Part shown: positions 16,652 through 21,541 of the stretch, piece by piece
How the letters are laid out: each line of letters opens with the position of its first letter
How positions within the stretch are numbered: position 1 is the stretch's first letter
Source: GCA-2689995 sp964529325
Lineage (GTDB): Bacteria; Fidelibacterota; Marinisomatia; SCGC-AAA003-L08; GCA-2689995
Direction of reading: 5' to 3'
DNA length: 21,541 nucleotides
Assembly: GCA_964529325.1 (NCBI GenBank)
Contig: CAZGWH010000038.1
Location: 1-21,541 of the forward strand
Program-made: the position numbers and the translations under genes
The notes under the pieces: model-generated
The model's database searches: none
What the model was told of the DNA's origin: nothing
The model's input: only the letters and a program-made list of their open reading frames with translations

Positions 16652-17551
16652 ATGAAAAAAATATATTTAACAAAAAATACAACTTTTAATGGCCGAATTA
16701 TTTCATTATTACCGAGTATAACGGATATTATCTGTTCTCTTGGTTTGGTTGATAAAATTGTAGGGATTACATCTAATTGTGATATTGAGAGTTCAAAAAA
16801 TGAAACCCCTATATGTTTTGAAAATTTAGAAAATGAAAATAAATTAAATATTAATTTAATTAGAGAATTAAAGCCAGATATTATTTTTCTACAAAAACAA
16901 GTGTATTTAGGTTCAATTTATTTTTTTAATTCATTAAAGAAAAATGGCGATAACTCTGTTAAATATTTTTTTTATTCACCTCAATTATTAAATGAAATAT
17001 TATTAGAAATTAAAAATATAGGGGAATTATTAGATTGTTCTGATAGTGTCTCTTGTTTATTGTTAGATATGCGAATTAGAATTAAAACAATTATTGAAGA
17101 GAATAATAGGAGGAATTTTACACCAAAGGTATTATTTTTAAATTGTAATAATTCAATAATTGTTGAAGATAAATGGATTTCTGAAATAATTGAAATTGCA
17201 GGAGGTATGCCATTGTTTGATAATTCTAATGATATTAATCCAAGAGAATTTTCAACTCAAATATTTAAACAAATTATTGAAAAAGATCCAGATTATGTTT
17301 TAATTGGTATTTCGGGATTAAATATTCAACAGTTTGAAGATAAAATGAAATTATTAACTTTAAATCCTGAATGGGAATATTTAAAAGCAGTGCGAAAAAA
17401 TAAGGTGTATATCGTTGATGTAAACCAATATTTTAATATACCTGGAATTAGTATTCTTAACTCAATTGAGATTATTTCAGAGATTATCCACCCTGAAAAA
17501 TTTATTTACGAATTTGAAAAAACGGGATGGATTCAATTAATTCAAAATTAA
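16652..17551 (+). CDS. BtuF/FecB-like ABC substrate-binding protein without signal peptide
   Basis: A 299-residue protein of the helical-backbone periplasmic-binding fold used for cobalamin and iron-siderophore uptake (COG0614). The first lobe opens with RIISLLPSITDIICSLGLVDKIVGITSNCD, followed by LIRELKPDIIFLQ; the second lobe has VLFLNCNNSIIVEDKW, WISEIIEIAGG and the closing PEWEYLKAVRKNKVYIVD. No signal peptide or lipobox precedes the domain, so the protein should be cytosolic or exported by other means. Signal-less cobalamin-binding-like proteins of this kind are known in several phyla with unclear roles. No permease or ATPase gene for it is nearby. The ATG at 16652 is preferred to a TTG at 16640; no ribosome binding site is seen for either. 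Confidence 0.72.
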   Translation: MKKIYLTKNTTFNGRIISLLPSITDIICSLGLVDKIVGITSNCDIESSKNETPICFENLENENKLNINLIRELKPDIIFLQKQVYLGSIYFFNSLKKNGDNSVKYFFYSPQLLNEILLEIKNIGELLDCSDSVSCLLLDMRIRIKTIIEENNRRNFTPKVLFLNCNNSIIVEDKWISEIIEIAGGMPLFDNSNDINPREFSTQIFKQIIEKDPDYVLIGISGLNIQQFEDKMKLLTLNPEWEYLKAVRKNKVYIVDVNQYFNIPGISILNSIEIISEIIHPEKFIYEFEKTGWIQLIQN

Positions 17552-17565
17552 TAGATGGAAATTAA

Positions 17566-17742
17566 ATGTTAAAAAATATATGGCTACAATTATCTGGCTT
17601 TGGAATTATGTTTGCAATTTTATCTTGGTTGCAGGAAGCCAAATTAATTCCAGATGCAGAGGTCTTAGGTGCTTATAAAGGTGTGATTGCTATTGGAACA
17701 GGATTGATGTTATACTTTTTTGTCGCTCGAAATATGGAGTAA
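17566..17742 (+). CDS. Small two-helix membrane protein
   Basis: A 58-residue protein that I do not recognise. It starts at ATG 17566 (MLKNIWLQLSGFG) with GGA at 17557-17559 as a possible ribosome binding site, and stops with TAA at 17740-17742. Two hydrophobic helices, about 5-21 and 36-54, are joined by a short polar turn (QEAKLIPDAEVLGAYKG), and the C-terminus is VARNME. It fits exactly between the BtuF-like gene (14 bases upstream) and the response regulator, whose likely start codon lies three bases after its stop and whose ribosome binding site lies inside its last codons. The tight packing supports its being real and translated. A role with the regulator or kinase is only a guess from position. 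Confidence 0.6.
   Translation: MLKNIWLQLSGFGIMFAILSWLQEAKLIPDAEVLGAYKGVIAIGTGLMLYFFVARNME
17736..17739 (+). promoter_or_regulatory. Ribosome binding site that supports an ATT start
   Basis: GGAG at 17736-17739 lies inside the last codons of the small membrane protein gene and ends six bases before ATT at 17746. It has no ATG, GTG or TTG at a useful distance, and therefore decides the start of the response regulator in favour of ATT (or less likely ATA at 17743). Confidence 0.55.
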
Positions 17743-17745
17743 ATA

Positions 17746-18438
17746 ATTAACCCTTTTTTTAATAAATTAATTTTAATTGTGGATGATGAAGATGATATTA
17801 GAGATTTATTATCTTATCATTTAATTAAATGTGGATATAAAGTAATATCAGCTGGAAATGGTATGGATGCATTAAAAATTCTTAACCCATTACCTGATTT
17901 GATGGTTGTAGATATTATGATGCCTGAAATGAATGGGCTAGAATTATGTCAACAAATCAGAAATAATTCAATAACTAAAAATATTCCATTTATTTTTCTC
18001 TCGGCAAGAGATACTGAAATTGATGAAATTTATGGTCTAAATGCTGGAGCTGATGATTATTTGAAAAAACCAATTAGTTTGAAAATTCTAGAATCTAGAA
18101 TTCAATCATTGCTACGGCGAACATTAATTAATACAAATGAAATAGAATTTGGTCCACTTAAATTAATTTTAGATGAATTCATTGTGAAAATAAATGAAGT
18201 GACTATCAACTTAACTCAGACCGAATTTGATATTGTAAAATTATTAGTTTCAAATCCAAATAAGGTTTATTCACGAGATGAATTAATTAATAGAGTTTTA
18301 GGGGCTGATGTTATTGTAACTGAACGAACAATTGATGTCCATATTAGAAATATTAGATCTAAATTTAAAGAATATTCAGATTGTATAAAATCTATGCGTG
18401 GACGAGGATATGTATTTAGAGATGATTTCGACAAGTAA
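17746..18438 (+). CDS. PhoB-like response regulator (OmpR/PhoB family)
   Basis: DNA-binding output of a two-component system. Counted from ATT 17746 it has 230 residues, the usual OmpR/PhoB length. The receiver domain opens NKLILIVDDEDD, with the acidic pocket at 13-15, phosphoacceptor Asp56 in VVDIMMPEMNG, Ser in FIFLSARD and Lys in DDYLKKP. A winged-helix domain follows (about 135-228) with TQTEFDIVKLL, RDELINRV, RTIDVHIRNIRSK and MRGRGYVF. The conserved first strand LILIV lies upstream of the first usual start codon, GTG 17779, which is itself the Val of that strand. A start there would cut off beta-1. No ATG, GTG or TTG exists between the in-frame stop at 17740 and 17779. The kinase, phosphate transporter and PhoU genes that follow suggest a phosphate-response role. 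Confidence 0.9.
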   Translation: MNPFFNKLILIVDDEDDIRDLLSYHLIKCGYKVISAGNGMDALKILNPLPDLMVVDIMMPEMNGLELCQQIRNNSITKNIPFIFLSARDTEIDEIYGLNAGADDYLKKPISLKILESRIQSLLRRTLINTNEIEFGPLKLILDEFIVKINEVTINLTQTEFDIVKLLVSNPNKVYSRDELINRVLGADVIVTERTIDVHIRNIRSKFKEYSDCIKSMRGRGYVFRDDFDK

Positions 18439-19456
18439 ACAATTATCAATTCGAATTGGAATTATATCGACAATATTTCTGATAACTATTTCATTTTTTA
18501 TTAATTATATATTAATAAATTTTACATTTAAATATCAAATTATTATAATTCCATTATTATTTCTTTTTTTCATGATAGTGATATACAATGTAACTCAATA
18601 TTATATTTCACCATTAAATAAAGTGGTGAGAGTTTTAAAAGAAATAAGAACTTCTTCAAGATATGTAAATTCAAAAATAAATAACCCATATTGGAATGAA
18701 ATAGAGTTAGAATTAAATAAATTAATAGATAAAATTAATACTGATATTACCCGAATTGAATCACTAGGGAAAACACGGACACAATTTTTAGCAAATGTTT
18801 CTCATGAATTAAAAACACCAATTTTTACTTTAAAGGGGTATGTCGAAATACTTTTAGATGGTGCTATTGATGATAAAGATGTAAACAAAGAATTCTTACA
18901 AAAAATTAAATCTCAAGCATATCGATTAGAAACTATTTTTACAGATTTAATTGATATTACTCGAATTGAATCTGGGGAATTACAGATGAAATTTGATTGG
19001 TTTAATTTTAATGAATTTTTATTCTGGGTAAAAGAAAATTTTGAACATTTAGCAAAAGATAGGGGGTTGAAATTATCAATACCTCAAAAAATTAATTTTG
19101 AAGTATTTGCAGATAAAAATAGATTACAAACCGTATTTTCTAATTTAATTACAAATGCAATAAATTATTCTGATCAAGGAATAATTCGTTTATCTGTTAA
19201 ATCTGAAAATGATAAATTAATGATAAAAGTATTAGATAATGGAATTGGAATTTTTCCTGAAAATCAAAAGAGAATTTTTGAGCGGTTTTATAGAGAAGAT
19301 CTAAATAGATCCAGAAAAACAGGCGGGAGTGGGCTTGGATTGGCAATTGTGAAACATATATTAGATGCACATCAAACGGATATATTAATCGAAAGTCAAA
19401 AGAATATTGGCACGACAATTGGATTTTTATTACCATTCAGAAATCCAATTAAATAA
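18422..19456 (+). CDS. PhoR-like sensor histidine kinase
   Basis: Membrane kinase expected to phosphorylate the preceding regulator. From ATG 18422 it has 344 residues: two membrane helices at about 10-33 and 39-58 with only a few residues between them, a HAMP-like linker beginning SPLNKVVRVLKEI, a HisKA domain with His128 in NVSHELKTP, and an ATPase domain with N box NLITNAINYS, G1 DNGIGIFP, F box FERFYR and G2 GGSGLGLAIVKH. There is no extracytoplasmic sensor domain and no clear PAS domain. Earlier in-frame starts are GTG 18398 and ATG 18410; 18422 is chosen because MISTSKQLSIRIG leads straight into the first helix. The gene overlaps the regulator by 17 bases, so the two are translationally coupled. 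Confidence 0.9.
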   Translation: MISTSKQLSIRIGIISTIFLITISFFINYILINFTFKYQIIIIPLLFLFFMIVIYNVTQYYISPLNKVVRVLKEIRTSSRYVNSKINNPYWNEIELELNKLIDKINTDITRIESLGKTRTQFLANVSHELKTPIFTLKGYVEILLDGAIDDKDVNKEFLQKIKSQAYRLETIFTDLIDITRIESGELQMKFDWFNFNEFLFWVKENFEHLAKDRGLKLSIPQKINFEVFADKNRLQTVFSNLITNAINYSDQGIIRLSVKSENDKLMIKVLDNGIGIFPENQKRIFERFYREDLNRSRKTGGSGLGLAIVKHILDAHQTDILIESQKNIGTTIGFLLPFRNPIK

Positions 19457-19478
19457 ATTTATTTAATATTAATAGTTT

Positions 19479-19496
19479 CTTAATAATTTCTTAACA
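19479..19496 (+). promoter_or_regulatory. Putative Pho-box-like direct repeat
   Basis: CTTAATA (19479-19485), ATTT, then CTTAACA (19490-19496) form two seven-base direct repeats at 11-base spacing. This is the layout of a PhoB site (7-base half-sites with 4-base AT spacers), and the TTAATA-N5-TTAACA core also resembles the Bacillus PhoP TTAACA repeat. It lies in the 60-base gap between kinase and phosphate transporter, nine bases before a TAATAT -10-like hexamer at 19506-19511. The region is AT-rich, so chance matches are possible. Confidence 0.45.
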
Positions 19497-19516
19497 TTTA
19501 AATTTTAATATAGAGT

Positions 19517-20638
19517 ATGAGATTAACAGAAGATTTTATGAAAAATGAGAAATTAATAACATTTCTTAAAATACTAGGTGTGATATTTGCTCTTTATATG
19601 TTCCTTGTGGGAATAAAGGGACTATCTACTGGAATTAAACATTTGGGGGGTGATTTTGCAAAAACGGTAATGTCAACCACAAGTAATCCATTCATTGCAT
19701 TATTTATTGGAATTTTAGCAACTACATTATTTCAAAGTTCCTCCACAACTACATCTTTAATTGTTGGAATGGTGAGCGGAGGTGCTTTAACATTATCAGG
19801 TGCAATACCAATGATAATGGGTGCAAATATTGGGACTACTGTAACCAATACAATTGTTTCTATTGGGCATATAAATAGAGGTAATGAATTTAAAAGGGCA
19901 TTTGCTGCATCCACAGTTCATGACTTTTTTAATATCATGGCGGTATTAATTATTTTTCCTATTGAAATGACATTTGGTATTTTAGAAAAAGCGTCCATGG
20001 GGTTAGGAACATTATTATTTGGGAAAGTTAGTACAGCTCAAGTTTTTAATAGCCCTGTAAAAAAGGCTGTTAAATGGGGAGCAAAGCAAATAGAATCTAT
20101 TAGTTTTGATAATAATACAGCCTTTATTATTTTAAGTGTGGTTATTACTTTTATAATGTTATATTTAATTGTAAAACTTTTACGCAGTTTAGTACTTAAA
20201 AAGGTGGAAGTATTCTTTGACCAATACATTTTTAAAACTGCAATGCGAGGATTAATTTTTGGAATGTTATTGACAATATCAGTTCAAAGCTCTTCAATTA
20301 CAACTTCAATGATTGTGCCTTTAGCAGGTGCAGGAGTATTAACATTGACACAGATTTTCCCTTATACATTGGGGGCAAACATTGGTACTACTGTGACTGC
20401 ATTATTGGCTTCGTTAACACTAGATGCTACTGCAATGGTTGCTGCCTTCAGCCATTTATTTTTTAATTTATTAGCAATAGGGATTATTTATCCAATTCCT
20501 GCGGTCAGAAATATACCAATTAAACTTGCAGAATGGATTTCTGATGTTGTTATAAAAAATAAATTTATACCCATTATATATTTACTCATTTTATTTATTT
20601 TTATTCCATTAACCATAATTTCATTAGGAGGAAATTAG
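19517..20638 (+). CDS. Sodium/phosphate cotransporter (NptA/Na_Pi_cotrans family)
   Basis: Sodium-driven phosphate carrier in the inner membrane, 373 residues with about eight to nine helices. The two inverted-repeat QSSS motifs are clear: Gln73 in FQSSSTTTS and Gln257 in VQSSSITTS, each followed by a GANIGTTVT segment. The protein ends in membrane helices and lacks the C-terminal PhoU domain that many relatives carry (for example E. coli YjbB); that part is encoded by the next gene, which begins directly after the stop. The first ATG at 19517 has GAG only two bases upstream. A second ATG at 19538, seven codons later, is better placed behind AGAAG and behind a start site expected from the TAATAT at 19506-19511, so it may be the true start. 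Confidence 0.9.
   Translation: MRLTEDFMKNEKLITFLKILGVIFALYMFLVGIKGLSTGIKHLGGDFAKTVMSTTSNPFIALFIGILATTLFQSSSTTTSLIVGMVSGGALTLSGAIPMIMGANIGTTVTNTIVSIGHINRGNEFKRAFAASTVHDFFNIMAVLIIFPIEMTFGILEKASMGLGTLLFGKVSTAQVFNSPVKKAVKWGAKQIESISFDNNTAFIILSVVITFIMLYLIVKLLRSLVLKKVEVFFDQYIFKTAMRGLIFGMLLTISVQSSSITTSMIVPLAGAGVLTLTQIFPYTLGANIGTTVTALLASLTLDATAMVAAFSHLFFNLLAIGIIYPIPAVRNIPIKLAEWISDVVIKNKFIPIIYLLILFIFIPLTIISLGGN
20626..20631 (+). promoter_or_regulatory. Strong ribosome binding site of the PhoU-like gene
   Basis: AGGAGG lies at 20626-20631, seven bases before ATG 20639 and inside the last codons of the transporter gene. It is the fullest match to the anti-Shine-Dalgarno sequence in the window and shows that the organism uses this signal. 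Confidence 0.75.
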
Positions 20639-21304
20639 ATGTTTAAGCAAATTTATGAACTTTTTAACTCAGACAGCCTTTATGAACAGGCTTTACTCGA
20701 ATGTCATGAAATGTTAGATATTGATGCAACCATGTTTAACGAGTCGGTAAATTCGTTAAGAAAATCAGATACCGCTGAAATCCCAATTGATATTTATAGT
20801 ATGGATCAAAAAATTAATGCGTTTGAACGAGATATTAGACGAAAAATTATGACACATTTAGCAATTAGTGGTCGAGAAGATTTAGGCTCAGGACTAGTTA
20901 TGGTAAGTGTTGTTATTGATATTGAACGAATTGGCGATTATACAAAAAATATTTATGATTTGGCTGTGAATTATCCTAAACGATTAGAAGGAGGGATATA
21001 TGAAAAGCAATTAATCAAAATAGAAGAAAATACTAAACAACTTTTTAATCAATCAGTAGTTTCATTTAAAGAACAAAATATTGAGCTTGGACGAGAATTA
21101 ATGAAAAATTATAAAACTGAAATTTCTACTCAATGCGATGATATTACAAATTGTTTGATATCAGGAAAAACGAAAGATATTGATCCTGCTCAAAGTGCAA
21201 CTCTTGCACTTTATGCTCGATATTTAAAACGAATTTCGGCCCATTCAAGAAATTTAATTTCGAGTATTGTAAATCCATTTGAACGAATAGGATATCCTGA
21301 ATAA
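20639..21304 (+). CDS. PhoU-like protein
   Basis: A 221-residue all-helical protein with PhoU-type features, notably the metal-site-like IERIGDYTKNIYDLA around Glu96 and Asp100 and an earlier MDQKINAFERDIRRKI helix. PhoU proteins restrain phosphate uptake and signalling through the PhoR kinase. It follows the sodium/phosphate transporter with no gap, and in many bacteria the two are fused as one polypeptide, so it most likely regulates that transporter. It may also relay phosphate status to the adjacent kinase. The final part (ALYARYLKRISAHSRNLISSIVNP) resembles the second half of a PhoU bundle. It is the last gene in the window; a palindrome that could end transcription lies about 30 bases after the stop. 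Confidence 0.87.
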   Translation: MFKQIYELFNSDSLYEQALLECHEMLDIDATMFNESVNSLRKSDTAEIPIDIYSMDQKINAFERDIRRKIMTHLAISGREDLGSGLVMVSVVIDIERIGDYTKNIYDLAVNYPKRLEGGIYEKQLIKIEENTKQLFNQSVVSFKEQNIELGRELMKNYKTEISTQCDDITNCLISGKTKDIDPAQSATLALYARYLKRISAHSRNLISSIVNPFERIGYPE

Positions 21305-21335
21305 TAGCTTTTATTATCAGTGTTCAATTTTAAAT

Positions 21336-21360
21336 TATATTACTCCAGAGGAGTAATATA
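21336..21360. repeat. Perfect 11-base inverted repeat after the PhoU-like gene
   Basis: TATATTACTCC (21336-21346) and GGAGTAATATA (21350-21360) are perfect complements around the three-base loop AGA. It may act as a terminator for the phosphate genes, though only TTT follows. It also has the form CTCC-NNN-GGAG shared with the neighbouring hairpin, so it seems to belong to the palindrome cluster. Confidence 0.8.
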
Positions 21361-21384
21361 TTTGTAATAAATATATTAATAAAA

Positions 21385-21478
21385 AATAGCTCCATCGGAG
21401 CGGGCTATTAGGTCACTCTTACAGAGTTCATATTTGTTTAGTTTAAAGGGTGTTACAAATAGGTCACCTCTCCGAGGT
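21385..21478. repeat. Cluster of three short three-base-loop palindromes
   Basis: Three small hairpins occur in a row: GCTCC-ATC-GGAGC at 21389-21401, ACTCT-TAC-AGAGT at 21415-21427 and ACCTC-TCC-GAGGT at 21466-21478. The last two are each preceded by the same TAGGTCAC (21409-21416 and 21460-21467), 51 bases apart, so they are copies of one module with compensating changes in the stem. An outer pair AATAGC/GCTATT (21385-21390 and 21404-21409) flanks the first hairpin. No gene is seen in this part. Confidence 0.75.
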
Positions 21479-21518
21479 TAATTAAAAATACAAATTACTT
21501 ATTTTACTATCATTTTTT

Positions 21519-21541
21519 ATCTGCGAAAATCTGCGTCCTTC
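21519..21541. repeat. Short direct repeat at the window edge
   Basis: ATCTGCG occurs at 21519-21525 and again at 21529-21535, followed by TCCTTC and the end of the window. The GC-richer text stands out from the surrounding AT-rich DNA. The element probably continues beyond the window. Confidence 0.55.

Noticed and set aside
21385..21478. CRISPR array
   Set aside because: The repeats are short palindromes of differing sequence with no uniform repeat-spacer pattern, and no cas gene is present.

Overview
This window is a stretch of ordinary, gene-dense bacterial chromosome with very low GC (by eye about 30%). The proteins read cleanly with the standard bacterial code. The likely source is a member of the FCB group (Fibrobacteres-Chlorobi-Bacteroidetes), and I lean towards Candidatus Marinimicrobia (SAR406) or a relative. 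The reasons are the FlgD-like/type IX sorting domain with its NYPNPFNP motif behind a cohesin-like domain, the AT-rich base composition, and the gene content. This placement is inference from protein style and has no phylogenetic marker behind it.

Layout. (1) 1-280 is AT-rich leader DNA before pgk. (2) 281-3988 is a compact run: pgk, tpiA, secG, a tRNA-Leu(GAG) and an exported TPR protein, closed by a hairpin terminator near 4016-4043. (3) 4059-9790 is a six-gene block in which every junction overlaps: HAD phosphatase, acpS, bifunctional NAD(P)HX repair enzyme, VanZ-like membrane protein, recN and murA. (4) 9911-10666 is a stand-alone secreted cohesin/sorting-domain protein with a strong ribosome binding site and a strong palindromic terminator. 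(5) 10746-14332 is trkA-trkH (potassium uptake) followed by an enoyl-CoA hydratase. (6) 14335-16496, on the minus strand, holds a NatAB-type ABC exporter behind a 62-residue unknown protein. (7) 16652-21304 holds an orphan BtuF-like binding protein, a 58-residue two-helix membrane protein, a PhoB-type response regulator, a histidine kinase, a sodium/phosphate cotransporter and a PhoU-like protein. (8) 21305-21541 is a non-coding cluster of short palindromes plus a short direct repeat that runs to the window edge.

How the genes work together. The clearest functional unit is the phosphate block at the right. A PhoB/PhoR-like pair sits beside NptA and PhoU, with no pstSCAB in the window, and a 7+4+7 direct repeat resembling a Pho box lies between kinase and transporter. 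The pgk-tpiA pair is glycolytic. The secG/tRNA-Leu(GAG) neighbourhood matches an arrangement known in Proteobacteria. The acpS-to-murA block mixes lipid and cell-wall synthesis with metabolite and DNA repair.

The most unusual details are the response regulator, whose conserved first strand lies upstream of any ATG, GTG or TTG and which seems to start at an ATT codon behind a well-spaced GGAG; the Pho-box-like repeat; the kinase with no PAS or extracytoplasmic sensor; and the palindrome cluster at the right edge. I did not find a convincing wholly new multi-gene system here.
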